DNA of 64,000 nt from Fimbriimonadaceae bacterium. GTDB taxonomy: Bacteria > Armatimonadota > Fimbriimonadia > Fimbriimonadales > Fimbriimonadaceae. The DNA lies in NCBI GenBank assembly GCA_026129685.1, contig JAHCHO010000011.1:1-64000 (forward strand). The letters are read 5' to 3'. Position numbers and translations under genes: made by a program. This document shows, one piece after another, positions 37,398 through 49,176 of the stretch (the first letter of the stretch is position 1; each line of letters starts with the position of its first letter). The notes under the pieces are model-generated. The model did not search any database and had not been told where the DNA came from. It saw only the letters and a list, made by a program, of their open reading frames with translations.

Positions 37398-39431
37398 TCA
37401 GTAGTGCCAGTCCACGTTGCCGGCGTCGCGGGCGTGCTTCTCGATGAACTCGCGCCGAGGCTGGACCTTCTCCCCCATCAGGCGGCTGAACATCTGCTCG
37501 ACCTCGCTGTCGAAGTCGGGATCGAGCCGGACTTGTACGAGGCGTCGCTTGGCGGGCGACATTGTGGTCTCTTCGAGTTCCTCGGCGTTCATCTCGCCCA
37601 GACCCTTGAAGCGCTGGACCGTGTGCTTCTTCTTGCGCACGTTGCGGAGAATCTCGTCGCGCTCGTCGGCGTCCTGTGCGTAGAACCGCTCGTTGTTGCC
37701 GACCTTGATGACGTACAGCGGCGGCTGGGCGAGGTAGACATAGCCGGACTCGATCACCGGCCGCATGTACCGGTAGAAAAAGGTGAGGAGCAGGGTGCGG
37801 ATGTGCTCGCCGTCGACGTCCGCGTCCGTCATGATCACGATCTTGTGGTAGCGCAGCTTCGTGATGTCGAAGTGCTCCTTCGCGTTCCCGTTCTTCCCGT
37901 TCGGCTCCTCGTCGTCCTCGGTCTTCTTGCGTCCAAGGTCGAGATCGATGCCCACCCCGAGGGCCGCAATGAGGGCCTTGATCTCTTCGTTGTCGAGGGC
38001 CTTGTCGATGCGCGCGCGCTCAACGTTGAGAATCTTGCCCCGGAGCGGAAGGATGGCCTGGGTGAGCCGGTCCCGCGCGCTCTTCGCCGAACCGCCCGCC
38101 GAGTCCCCCTCGACGAGGAACAACTCGCACTTGAGCGGATCCTTGCTGACGCAGTCGGACAGCTTGCCGGGAAGGCCGAAGCTGTCCATCGCCGAGGACC
38201 GCTTGACCGCTTCCGCCGCCTTCTTGGCCGCTTCGCGGGCGCGTTGGGCGATCATGGACTTCTCCACGATCCGCCGCGCGACCTGGGGGTTCTCGTCGAA
38301 GAACGTCGCCAGGCCGTCGCCGACCATCGAGTTCGTGATGCCCTGAACCTCGGGGGTCACGAGCTTGACCTTGTCCTGCGAGTTATAGCTCGGGTTCTCG
38401 AGCCGGAGCGAGATGACGGCGGTCAGGCCGTCCATGACGTCGTCGGAGGTGAAGTTGGCGTCCTTCTCCTTCAGAAGGTTGGTCTTGCGCGCGTAGGAAT
38501 TGATGACGCGCGTCAGCGCGGTGCTGAACCCGCTGACGTGGGTGCCGCCGTCCGGCTGGTGGATCATGTTCGAGAACGCCAGGAGCGTCGTCGAATACGC
38601 GTCGTGGTATTGGATCGCGACCTCGACGTCGTAGGTGTCCTTGAGGCGGCGGAAGTAAACGACCTTGTGCAAAGTCTCTTTGCCGTCGTTCAGGTCCTCG
38701 ACCAGCTGCGGAATGCCCCGCTGGTAGAAGTACACCTCGTTCTCTTCGGGCTTCTGCTCGTTGACGAACTCGAACCGAACGGTGGGGTTCAGGTAGGCCA
38801 GCTCGCGCAGACGGTACTTCAGAATATGGGTGTCGTACTCCGCGACCGTCAGAACGGTGGCGTCGGCCAGCCACCGGGTGAACGTTCCCGTTCCCTCCGC
38901 CGCGCCCACGACTTCCACCGGGGTGACCGGGATGCCCTTCTCGTACCGCTGGCGATAGGTTTTGCCGTTCCGACGAACCTCGACGACGCACCAGGCGCTC
39001 AACGCGTTCGTACAGGATACGCCCACCCCGTGCAGTCCGCCCGAGGTCTTGTAGCTCCCGCCCCCGAATTTGCCGCCCGCGTGCAGAACGGTCATGACGA
39101 CCTCGAGCGCGCTCTTGCCCTCCTTCTCGTGGATATCCACCGGGATTCCGCGCCCATTGTCGCGCACCGACACGGAGTTGTCGTCGTGAAGGATGACCGT
39201 GATCTCGGTGCAGTACCCGGCGAGCGCCTCGTCCACCGAGTTGTCCACCACCTCGCGCCACATGTGGTGGAGGCCCTTCTTGCCGTTGTCGCCCACGTAC
39301 ATTCCGGGCCGAACGCGCACCGCTTCCAGCCCTTCGAGGACCTGAATGTCGTCCGCGGTGTAGCTGGCTTTGGCGGGACCGGAGGCTTCCGGCTCGAGAG
39401 GGAGATCCTGTTCCGACATGGTTTCCGTCAT
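37398..39431 (-). CDS. gyrB: DNA gyrase subunit B
   Basis: The ATPase subunit of gyrase, about 677 residues from the ATG at 39431 (a further ATG at 39419 is possible; the frame stays open to a GTG at 39500). GHKL ATPase motifs: VDNSVDEALAG, DNGRGIPVDIHEK, GGLHGVGVS. The TOPRIM domain has VEGDSAGGSAKSARDR and IVIMTDADVDGEHIRTLLLT, and the C-terminus ends MGEKVQPRREFIEKHARDAG, typical of GyrB rather than ParE. A charged insertion of about 25 residues (RKKTEDDEEPNGKNG) interrupts the TOPRIM domain before FDITKLRYHKI. ATTGTA at 39503-39508 (TACAAT) is a candidate -10 box. Confidence 0.96.
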   Translation of the reverse strand: MTETMSEQDLPLEPEASGPAKASYTADDIQVLEGLEAVRVRPGMYVGDNGKKGLHHMWREVVDNSVDEALAGYCTEITVILHDDNSVSVRDNGRGIPVDIHEKEGKSALEVVMTVLHAGGKFGGGSYKTSGGLHGVGVSCTNALSAWCVVEVRRNGKTYRQRYEKGIPVTPVEVVGAAEGTGTFTRWLADATVLTVAEYDTHILKYRLRELAYLNPTVRFEFVNEQKPEENEVYFYQRGIPQLVEDLNDGKETLHKVVYFRRLKDTYDVEVAIQYHDAYSTTLLAFSNMIHQPDGGTHVSGFSTALTRVINSYARKTNLLKEKDANFTSDDVMDGLTAVISLRLENPSYNSQDKVKLVTPEVQGITNSMVGDGLATFFDENPQVARRIVEKSMIAQRAREAAKKAAEAVKRSSAMDSFGLPGKLSDCVSKDPLKCELFLVEGDSAGGSAKSARDRLTQAILPLRGKILNVERARIDKALDNEEIKALIAALGVGIDLDLGRKKTEDDEEPNGKNGNAKEHFDITKLRYHKIVIMTDADVDGEHIRTLLLTFFYRYMRPVIESGYVYLAQPPLYVIKVGNNERFYAQDADERDEILRNVRKKKHTVQRFKGLGEMNAEELEETTMSPAKRRLVQVRLDPDFDSEVEQMFSRLMGEKVQPRREFIEKHARDAGNVDWHY

Positions 39432-39502
39432 CGAGAGACGACGTGCGAACAAGGGCCCGCAGGGCGTTCTCGGGAGCGAAACGTGTACCGTTTCGTCCAC
39501 TC

Positions 39503-39508
39503 ATTGTA
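39503..39508 (-). promoter_or_regulatory. Candidate -10 box (TACAAT) upstream of gyrB
   Basis: It lies 72 nt upstream of the chosen ATG and 2 nt before an in-frame GTG at 39500, too close for that GTG to be the leaderless start. A normal leader is implied. Confidence 0.4.
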
Positions 39509-39543
39509 CCTGACGGGCGGTTTCGAGGCTTTGGCGCACGAGG

Positions 39544-40209
39544 TCAGCGGGGGTGCGCCAGGATCGCGAACTGGAGGTAGCGGCAGTCGTCGAACCGGAA
39601 ACGGGTCAGTCGATTGAGCAGGTTGAACCAGTGCGGGCCGCGGGTCACGCCGACGACGTTGATCCCCTCTTGCCGCACGACCCGGTAGCCCGATTCGTCG
39701 AACAGCCGGGCCATGCTCTTGGGGGTGAAGAACCGCATGTGGGTCCGGTCGAAGATGCCCTGGTCGGCGTACGGAAAGTCGGCGTCGAGCACGATCCGGA
39801 GCAGGTCGTCCCAATGGCGAACGTTCGGCAACGACACGAGGACGTGCCCGCCCGGCGACAACAAGGGCGTCACCCGCCGGAGCACGTCCCACGGGTCCAC
39901 AAAGTGCTCGAGCACGTCGTTGAAGGTGACGAGATCGAAGTAGCCGGCGGGGAGGGTCGGGAAATGGTGGAACACGTCGCCCGCCAGCGCTCGGTCGATC
40001 AGGCCCTCCGCGAGGCGGGCGGGCTCGTCCGCCATCTCGACCCCCCAGCTCTCTTGGACCCGCCCGTTCTGCTTGAGGAACCACCCCCATGACCCCGTTC
40101 CGCACCCGATGTCGAGATGGGTCCGCACGCCGTCGGGCACGAAGGGGAGCATCTCGGGCCGGGTGTTCGTGTAGTAGCTCGACACGTGGTCGGGGAGGGG
40201 CGGCCTCAT
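39544..40209 (-). CDS. Class I SAM-dependent methyltransferase
   Basis: A 221-residue methyltransferase: motif I LDIGCGTGSWG, motif II acidic region (WGVEMADEP), motif IV DLVTFNDVLEHFVDPWDVLR and post-motif VLVSLPNVRHWDDLL. This Methyltransf_23-type layout is frequent in glycan or lipid methyltransferases. The ATG at 40209 is chosen because it overlaps the stop of the DUF1611 gene (ATGA); the frame open to 40248 is inside that gene. The substrate is unknown. Confidence 0.85.
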   Translation of the reverse strand: MRPPLPDHVSSYYTNTRPEMLPFVPDGVRTHLDIGCGTGSWGWFLKQNGRVQESWGVEMADEPARLAEGLIDRALAGDVFHHFPTLPAGYFDLVTFNDVLEHFVDPWDVLRRVTPLLSPGGHVLVSLPNVRHWDDLLRIVLDADFPYADQGIFDRTHMRFFTPKSMARLFDESGYRVVRQEGINVVGVTRGPHWFNLLNRLTRFRFDDCRYLQFAILAHPR

Positions 40210-41258
40210 GGGCGATCCCCGTCCGGCAACTTGAGCCAGCCGAGGCATTCCGTCGCCCCGAATCGCACGGGATCCGTGCAGGGCAACCCGGTTTCATCCT
40301 CCAGCCTCCGTAAGCCGTCCCGGGCGGCTCCCTCGTCCGGCTCGTGCGACGTGTTGACGCACATGCCCACCGTCCGGGGGCGCGGGTAGGTGCCGACCAC
40401 CTCCGCCAAGTCCTCGTAGAGCTTCACGTAGGCCGGGATCGGCGGAACGGCGATGCTCGGATGGCGGCGGAGAACCTTCATCCCGAGCCGGTGGCACAGC
40501 ACGAGGTGGGTCGGGCAGGCCCCCCGGAGGAGGGGCAGCGTCGAGGTCGAACCCGGGTGGAGGAGCGCTCCTTGGCCTTCGACGATCACCAGGCGACCCG
40601 TTTCGGACGCCCGCAACACCTCGCGCTCGATCGCCGCGCAGGCGTAGTCCACCCGGATCGCGTCGAGTGGGACCCCCGAGCCCATGATCGCGATGCCGAT
40701 TTGGCCCGTCGCGACGAACTCGGCCGCCACGCCCGCCCCGCGGGCGGCGCGCCAAATCTCCAGTCCCGCCGTCATCTTGCCGACCGCCATGTCGGTCCCG
40801 ATCATGAGGACGCGGGTGTTGTCGAGAGACGCCGCCTTGGCCGAACCGACCCCGAGGCCCTCCGGCTCGGTTCGGATGTCCCAGACGAACTGCCCGGCGC
40901 GCAGGTTCCGAAACCGGGGCGCCAGCAACTCGTGCAAGCCGTTGACGACCGACATTCCGTGGGACAGGGCTTCTTGGATTGCGGGCAGCCAGGACTCGGG
41001 AATCCGCCCGCCGGGAGGCGCGATCCCGAGGACGAGGACGTCGGCCCCGCGCGTCCACGCGACCCGGATCGAGCCCACCACCGGACAGGAGCGCGGCACG
41101 TCCGCCACGTCGCTCACTTGCTTACCGGCGTGGCTCGAGTCCACGACGCACACGATCTCCTGGGGCGAATAGCGCAAGATTCCAAACCCCATCTTGCCGT
41201 AATCGCCGTCCAGGTTGCCCTCCATGTAGAGGGCGAGCCGGTGATTCGCCCTAAGCAT
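40206..41258 (-). CDS. DUF1611-family protein (DgcN-like D-glutamate N-acetyltransferase candidate)
   Basis: A 350-residue protein with an N-terminal Rossmann-like domain (residues 1-130) and a C-terminal P-loop domain (IGTDMAVGKMTAGLEIWRAA near 150, FVATGQIGIAIMGSGVPLDA and IVEGQGALLHPG). This is the DUF1611 layout. A member called DgcN was shown to acetylate D-glutamate in a D-Glu catabolic pathway together with a racemase of the enolase superfamily. Here the next gene upstream is an enolase-superfamily epimerase overlapping by 8 bp, which supports the same pairing; the alternative is dipeptide metabolism. Assignment is by family and context only. Confidence 0.8.
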   Translation of the reverse strand: MLRANHRLALYMEGNLDGDYGKMGFGILRYSPQEIVCVVDSSHAGKQVSDVADVPRSCPVVGSIRVAWTRGADVLVLGIAPPGGRIPESWLPAIQEALSHGMSVVNGLHELLAPRFRNLRAGQFVWDIRTEPEGLGVGSAKAASLDNTRVLMIGTDMAVGKMTAGLEIWRAARGAGVAAEFVATGQIGIAIMGSGVPLDAIRVDYACAAIEREVLRASETGRLVIVEGQGALLHPGSTSTLPLLRGACPTHLVLCHRLGMKVLRRHPSIAVPPIPAYVKLYEDLAEVVGTYPRPRTVGMCVNTSHEPDEGAARDGLRRLEDETGLPCTDPVRFGATECLGWLKLPDGDRP

Positions 41259-42294
41259 CGGCGAGCCTCGCCCCGTGGCCCGGAACGTCGCGCGGGGCGA
41301 CGACCCCTTCCTTGAGATCGAGCCCGGTCGCCGGGTCGGGGTTCAGGTTGAGATGAGAGTCGAGGTCGATGTGATCGAAGAGCGCGCCGATCGCCGCCCC
41401 CGCCGCGATCGCGATCGACCCTTCGCTCATGCAACCGATCATCGTCCCCAGCCCATGGGCGCGGGCGACCGCCACGATGCGGAGCGCCTCCGTGATGCCC
41501 CCGCACTTCATCAGCTTGAGGTTCACGCCGTCCACCCGGTCGGCGAGTTTCGGCACGTCGGCGGCAAAACGGCACGATTCGTCCACGTAGATCGGCACAG
41601 ACCTGGACGCGAATAGTTCGGGCAGTCCGTCCTCTTCGCCTTCGACGAGGGGCTGCTCCACGTAGTCCACCCCCTGCTCTCCGAGCCAATCGATCATCGT
41701 CTTGGCGTCCCCCACCGACCATCCTCCGTTGGCGTCCACCCGCAGGCCGACCCCAAAGGGCTTCGCCGCCTCGCGCGCCGCCTCGAAGTTGGCTCGGTCC
41801 GCTTCGAGGCCTTCTGGGGAACCGAGCTTGATCTTGAGGTGCTTCCCTCCCGTCCTTGCGAGCAGCTCGGGCACGCGCTCCCGGATCACCTCGGGAGGGT
41901 TGATGCCGATCGTCACCGAGGTGGCAACGGTCGGCCGGGCGAGTCCGAGGAGCCGGTAGAGAGGCATTCCCGCCTGCTTCGCGAGGAGGTCCCAGAGCGC
42001 GACGTCGAGGGCCGCCATCGTCGCCGGATCCATTGCTCGGCGGCGCATCGCGGCGTACGTTTCCGCGATGCTGTGACGCGCGAGGTCGTGCTCGGCGAGG
42101 AACTCGCGCAACCATGCTTCGCCGTTGCCGGCGGTTTGCTCGGGGCGGGCCGTGGCGGGGGCCATTTCGCCGATCCCCTCGTGGGCGCCGTCGCTCACCG
42201 ATACGTACAGGTTTTCGGCACCGGCGCTGACCCCTCGGCTGATCGCCAAGGGGTGCAACTTGTGGTGGAAGATGGTGCGAAAGGCGACGGTCAC
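41251..42294 (-). CDS. Dipeptide epimerase / N-acetyl-D-glutamate racemase-like enolase-superfamily enzyme
   Basis: A 347-residue enzyme of the muconate-lactonizing subgroup. It has a capping domain (1-130), then a TIM barrel with the KxK catalytic lysine pair (GKHLKIKLGSPEG), metal ligands in VDANGGWSVGD, EQPLVEGEEDGL and YVDESCRFA, and the opposite-face lysine in NLKLMKCGGI. This matches L-Ala-D/L-Glu epimerases and DgcA. It would recycle peptidoglycan dipeptides or racemise N-acetyl-D-Glu. GTG start at 42294; GTTCTA at 42302-42307 (TAGAAC on this strand) lies 7 nt upstream, so the mRNA may be leaderless. Confidence 0.87.
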   Translation of the reverse strand: MTVAFRTIFHHKLHPLAISRGVSAGAENLYVSVSDGAHEGIGEMAPATARPEQTAGNGEAWLREFLAEHDLARHSIAETYAAMRRRAMDPATMAALDVALWDLLAKQAGMPLYRLLGLARPTVATSVTIGINPPEVIRERVPELLARTGGKHLKIKLGSPEGLEADRANFEAAREAAKPFGVGLRVDANGGWSVGDAKTMIDWLGEQGVDYVEQPLVEGEEDGLPELFASRSVPIYVDESCRFAADVPKLADRVDGVNLKLMKCGGITEALRIVAVARAHGLGTMIGCMSEGSIAIAAGAAIGALFDHIDLDSHLNLNPDPATGLDLKEGVVAPRDVPGHGARLADA

Positions 42295-42301
42295 GCGCCC
42301 G

Positions 42302-42307
42302 GTTCTA
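42302..42307 (-). promoter_or_regulatory. TAGAAC -10 box, possible leaderless epimerase start
   Basis: It lies 7 nt upstream of the GTG at 42294. Confidence 0.4.
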
Positions 42308-42309
42308 CC

Positions 42310-43185
42310 CTAGTTTCCGATCGTCGGCGGCTTCGAAAGGTTGAGCCAGGATCGCCAGAGGATCGAACCGTCCTCGGCATTGACGACGACGTAGGCGTTT
42401 ATCTCGTCGTCGAACGGCACCTTCCATGACAAGAGGGAGGGCAAGTCCCGCCACTCGGCCATCGGCTTGCGCTGGTGCTCTTGGGAGGGGCAGTAACCCA
42501 GTTCGGGCGTCTTAGGCAAGGGCGTTTCGGGGGCGTACGGGATGTGGCTTCGGTTCCCCGCGTACTCCGCCACCGCGATCTCCTTGGCCCGCGCCGCCTC
42601 GATCCGTTGAACCCCCGGGACGGCCCTACATCGGCGGTGGATGAAGAACCTCAGAAGATCGCCCGTGACCGGATCCGACTCGAGTTCGGCTCGGTTATCG
42701 AACCCGTGGAACGGAAGCTCGCCCGTGCGCTCGGACACGACGATACGGGCCACCCCGCACCGGTCCTGCATGTCGCCTTCGTCCTTCGACTCGTCGTATC
42801 GCAACGAAAGAGCGTCCGTCTTCCATGCCCTCGGCACCCCGAGTCGCGCGAGCATTGCCCGGAGCTTCGGTTCTAGCTCGGCGGCGGTACGAATGAAGGA
42901 AGGCTCTCGCACCTCGAGATTCCGGATGCGGCTGGTGATGTGCCCCCCATTGGAGACGGATAGAATCTCTCCGGTCTCTAGAAAGATACGGAAGAGGTAG
43001 TCGCCGACCGAGACGATCAGCAAGGACGACGTGCCGAGCTTCTTAACGTCTGCCCGTGACGGCGGCTTCGACAGATGGGCTTCGTCGAGGAATCGCTTGG
43101 CAGCCTCCCCCGCCCGATCCAAACGAGGGTCCTCCTGAAAGTCCGCCCCAAGAATCGTAAGTGACAGTAGCAAGGTGTACAACAT
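42310..43185 (-). CDS. Exported protein with PepSY-like repeats, unknown
   Basis: A 291-residue protein with a signal peptide (MLYTLLLSLTILGADF). Two segments have the beta-beta pattern of PepSY-type domains: VGDYLFRIFLETGEILSVSN near residue 60 and NAYVVVNAEDGSILWRSWLN at the C-terminus. Two or three cysteines in the mature part could form a disulfide. The function is unknown. It follows the caspase-like gene 43198-44211 by 12 bp on the same strand, so the two form a pair. A fragment homologous to its last 25 codons lies at 49078-49165. Confidence 0.65.
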   Translation of the reverse strand: MLYTLLLSLTILGADFQEDPRLDRAGEAAKRFLDEAHLSKPPSRADVKKLGTSSLLIVSVGDYLFRIFLETGEILSVSNGGHITSRIRNLEVREPSFIRTAAELEPKLRAMLARLGVPRAWKTDALSLRYDESKDEGDMQDRCGVARIVVSERTGELPFHGFDNRAELESDPVTGDLLRFFIHRRCRAVPGVQRIEAARAKEIAVAEYAGNRSHIPYAPETPLPKTPELGYCPSQEHQRKPMAEWRDLPSLLSWKVPFDDEINAYVVVNAEDGSILWRSWLNLSKPPTIGN

Positions 43186-43197
43186 CAGCTCTCACTC

Positions 43198-44211
43198 CTA
43201 ACCTTCTTCGATCACGCGTTTCCAGTCCTTGGTAGCCTGTGGTGTACCCGTGTAGACACCCTTCAGCTTGGCGTAAGGATCGCCCCGAACGCTGACTACG
43301 GACTCGAAGGTCTTTCGATCCGACTGTACAAATGCCGACTGAAACGCCGCTTCGGCGGCAGTCTCTAACGGCACGCCGTTCACCATCTCATCCAAGAGAT
43401 TGATGATAAACAGACTCGCCTCCTGCGAAGTGACCGTCTGTTTGAAGCCGATGGCGGCGCGGCCGACGACGGGTGCGCCGACGAGATAGGCGTCGCCGAA
43501 GGCGGGATTGGCGAACGACGAACAGGTGGCGATCAGCGCGAATTGGGTGGGCGGGCGGCTGTCCGGTTGCCCAAAGCTGGTCGCACTCGTGACGGGGCTG
43601 GCGCCGACGGTGCCTCCGCCGGGAGGGTTCAGCACTCCTTCATGACCGTGGCAATAGGTCACGATATGGGTCGCCAAACGAATCGAGCCGGTGGCGTCGT
43701 CGGCGTAGTTCGCGGCGGTCCAGGTGTTGTCGTAGCGCTCTACGAGCTCGTGCGCGGTGTAGCCGAGTCCCCCTTGTGCCGACGCTCGTATCGCGTCGCA
43801 GTCAGGAAGATTCTGTTGAAGGTGAAGAGCGCGCTCGCTGTAGACGGTCCGAGCCGCGCTGATCGCGTCGAAGGCGACGAGCGAACCGTCGGCCAACTTG
43901 GTCTCGCCCGACACCTGGTACGCGACCTGGTCGCCGTTCCGAAAGTGCGCGGTGGCGTCCCAAGTGACGTGCAAGGTGTGCTTCGTGGGCTCCTGGCCGG
44001 CGGGGAAGGTCTTGGCGTGCGCGGTCTGCCCGCCGATCGTCAGGGTGTAGCTCGCGATCCGGTGGCCGGGATCGGCGGCGATGCATAGGTCGAGGCCGTT
44101 TCGCGTTCCGGTGAAGAAGGCGGGCAGTTGGCCGCCTTGAGAGGTCTGCGGGTACCCGACCCTCGTCGCCACGACGAGCACGATCAAGAATCCCAACTTG
44201 AAAAGTCGCAA
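43198..44211 (-). CDS. Exported protein with caspase/CHAT-like H-C dyad, unknown
   Basis: A 337-residue exported protein. Residues 28-120 resemble an Ig-like domain (ASYTLTIGGQTAHAKTFPAG). Residues 140-300 look like a clan CD peptidase: IRLATHIVTYCHGHEGVLNP (candidate H188 or H190), then FALIATCSSFANPAFGDA (candidate C230). The tail GAPVVGRAAIGFKQTVTSQE and LLDEMVNGVPLETAAEAAF follows the pattern of CHAT domains. The start is TTG at 44211: AGGAG at 44220-44224 is 8 nt away and a signal peptide follows (FLIVLVVATRVGYPQ). The open frame from a TTG at 44256 is rejected because that TTGACA looks like a -35 box. Confidence 0.6.
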   Translation of the reverse strand: MRLFKLGFLIVLVVATRVGYPQTSQGGQLPAFFTGTRNGLDLCIAADPGHRIASYTLTIGGQTAHAKTFPAGQEPTKHTLHVTWDATAHFRNGDQVAYQVSGETKLADGSLVAFDAISAARTVYSERALHLQQNLPDCDAIRASAQGGLGYTAHELVERYDNTWTAANYADDATGSIRLATHIVTYCHGHEGVLNPPGGGTVGASPVTSATSFGQPDSRPPTQFALIATCSSFANPAFGDAYLVGAPVVGRAAIGFKQTVTSQEASLFIINLLDEMVNGVPLETAAEAAFQSAFVQSDRKTFESVVSVRGDPYAKLKGVYTGTPQATKDWKRVIEEG

Positions 44212-44230
44212 CGCGGTTTCTCCTGGACCT

Positions 44231-44256
44231 AGGATACGCGTCCCCCCCTCTGTCAA
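44231..44256 (-). promoter_or_regulatory. Candidate promoter of the caspase-like gene
   Basis: On the minus strand TTGACA (44256-44251) and TATCCT (44236-44231) are separated by 14 bp, shorter than optimal, with the AGGAG ribosome site just downstream at 44224-44220. Confidence 0.3.
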
Positions 44257-44301
44257 GGGGTGAAGAAAGGCTCCATAGGGCCAGGACCAAAGTCTGGTCG
44301 C

Positions 44302-47523
<3,222 letters not shown>

Positions 47524-47524
47524 C

Positions 47525-48982
47525 TCAGCGGCCCTCGACCTTCGCGCCGTCCTGCACCGACGCCGTCCGGTCCGCCACGACCCTCTCGCCCGGCTCGAGG
47601 CCGCTCAGCACAACCGTTCGGCCTCCGAACGTTTTGCCGACGGTAATCGCCCGTAACCGGGCGATTCCCTCCTGGTTCACGACGAACACATACCGGAGCC
47701 CGTCCCGCTCCCAATTCGCCCCCGACGGCACGGTGCGTTCGCGCTTGCGGCCCGTCTCGAACCAGGCGCGCCCGAACATCCCGGCTTTCACGATGTCTCG
47801 GGACGGTAGCTCGAGGCGGACCAGAAAGGTATGGCTCGCGCGGTCGCCTTGCGGCAAGATCTCGACGACCTTGCCCTCCAGGTCCTCTCCCGACGCGTCG
47901 ACGCGCACCGTCGTCGTCGCCCCAAGGCGCACCGCCCGCAGCGCCGACTCCGGCACGGTCGCCTCGAGCCGAAGGGGTCCGCCGAGGATCGTGAGGAGGG
48001 GTGCGCCCGGGGTGGCGGTCGCCCCCGGGTCCACCATCCGCGCGGCCACGATGCCGTCGAACGGAGCCGTGATCGTGGCGTAGGAGCGGTTGACGCTCGC
48101 GAGGTTCCGGGCGGCTTGGCCCTGGACGACCTGCGCGGCGGCGGCGCGAATCTCGTCCTTCCGTAAACGAACCTGCAACGCGGCGGCGCGAGCCTGCGCG
48201 ACGCCCGCTTCCGCCTGCCGAACCGCTCCCTCCGCCTGCCGGACCGCCTCTTCGGCGGCGCGGACCGTCTCGGTCCGGGTGCCTTCCCGGGCGATTGCCT
48301 CCGCCTGGACCGCCGAATCGTACTGGGCTTTCGCCACCGCGTACGCGGCTTCGGCGGATTCTAGCTGGCGGCGTGAGATTGCGTCGGCAGCGTAGAGCGT
48401 GCGCGTCCGTTGCCGCTCGCTTTCGGCGAACCGGAGTCCGGCCTCGGCGCGCGCGACTTCCAGCTTCGCTTGGGTTCGTTCCTGGTCCCTCGGGCCCGCT
48501 TGGGCAAGGGCCAGGTTCGCTTTGGCAGAACCGAGGGCGGCGCGCGCCTGATCGAGGGCGGCTTGCGCGGTGCGGACCCGCGCGGCGCTCATTTGAGCTT
48601 CCATCGCGGCGGCGGTCTCCGCGTTCGCGACCCCCACCCGTGCCGCTTGCAGGTTCGCGTCCGACATCGCGATGGCGGCGCTCAGGTCACGGGCGTCGAG
48701 CGTCACCAGCGTTTGCCCCGCCCGAACCCGGTCCCCCTCCCTCACCGCGACGGAAAGCACCTGGCCCATGATCTTGGCGCTCAGGGTGGCGTCGAACTTG
48801 GCGCGCACGGTTCCGGTCGCCTCGAGGGTCTCCGGCACCTCGATCTCGACCACTTCGGCGACCGGGGCGGATACCGAAACGGGGACGGCGGCGTGGGGTT
48901 CGGGTTTGGGGCCGGAGCCGCACCCGGCCAGAGCCAGGGCGAGCGCACCGAGCGACGCGGACAGGAGGGCGCGTTGGGTCAT
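47525..48982 (-). CDS. RND efflux periplasmic adaptor (membrane fusion lipoprotein)
   Basis: A 485-residue lipoprotein ([11 protein letters not shown], lipobox Cys near residue 21). The HlyD/MFP layout follows: barrel-sandwich strand [20 protein letters not shown] with its lipoyl half motif, a very long alpha-hairpin rich in Ala/Gln/Arg (about residues 85-275), the second lipoyl half ([20 protein letters not shown]), a beta-barrel domain and a C-terminal membrane-proximal domain. It links the pump to an outer-membrane channel. The ATG at 48982 is selected for the lipoprotein signal; the frame open to 49102 lacks one. The hairpin is longer than in AcrA, which suggests a wide periplasm or direct channel contact. 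Confidence 0.92.
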   Translation of the reverse strand: MTQRALLSASLGALALALAGCGSGPKPEPHAAVPVSVSAPVAEVVEIEVPETLEATGTVRAKFDATLSAKIMGQVLSVAVREGDRVRAGQTLVTLDARDLSAAIAMSDANLQAARVGVANAETAAAMEAQMSAARVRTAQAALDQARAALGSAKANLALAQAGPRDQERTQAKLEVARAEAGLRFAESERQRTRTLYAADAISRRQLESAEAAYAVAKAQYDSAVQAEAIAREGTRTETVRAAEEAVRQAEGAVRQAEAGVAQARAAALQVRLRKDEIRAAAAQVVQGQAARNLASVNRSYATITAPFDGIVAARMVDPGATATPGAPLLTILGGPLRLEATVPESALRAVRLGATTTVRVDASGEDLEGKVVEILPQGDRASHTFLVRLELPSRDIVKAGMFGRAWFETGRKRERTVPSGANWERDGLRYVFVVNQEGIARLRAITVGKTFGGRTVVLSGLEPGERVVADRTASVQDGAKVEGR

Positions 48983-49077
48983 GGTTCTACCCACGAGGAT
49001 GCACCTTCCTCCGTCAAGGATTCGGGACGATGCCCCAGGTGGGTCCTTCGCCGCGCGGGCCCGAACCCTAACCGCCG

Positions 49078-49165
49078 ATCGTCGGGGGCTAGGTTGAGCC
49101 AAGATCGCCAGAGGACCGAACCGTCCTCCGCGCTAACGACGACGTGTGGGTCCACCGCACAAATC
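49078..49165 (-). pseudogene. 3' remnant homologous to the 42310-43185 gene
   Basis: The minus strand reads PHVVVSAEDGSVLWRSWLNL, nearly identical to the C-terminus of the exported protein at 42310-43185 (AYVVVNAEDGSILWRSWLNL). DNA similarity also covers the CCGATCGTCGG just after it. No start codon or upstream domain remains. It fills most of the 194-bp gap between the RND adaptor and the dioxygenase gene. Confidence 0.75.
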
Positions 49166-49176
49166 GTACGTTCGGA

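Noticed and set aside
35958-39617. A 1219-codon plus-strand open frame opposite gatB and gyrB
   Set aside because: It crosses two conserved minus-strand genes and their gap; it is a composition artefact of high third-position GC.
44211-44256. TTG start at 44256 for the caspase-like protein
   Set aside because: That TTGACA looks like the -35 box. AGGAG at 44220-44224 with the TTG at 44211 gives a proper signal peptide.
47525-49102. Longer start (49102) for the RND adaptor
   Set aside because: The extension lacks a signal sequence; the ATG at 48982 begins a clear lipoprotein signal.
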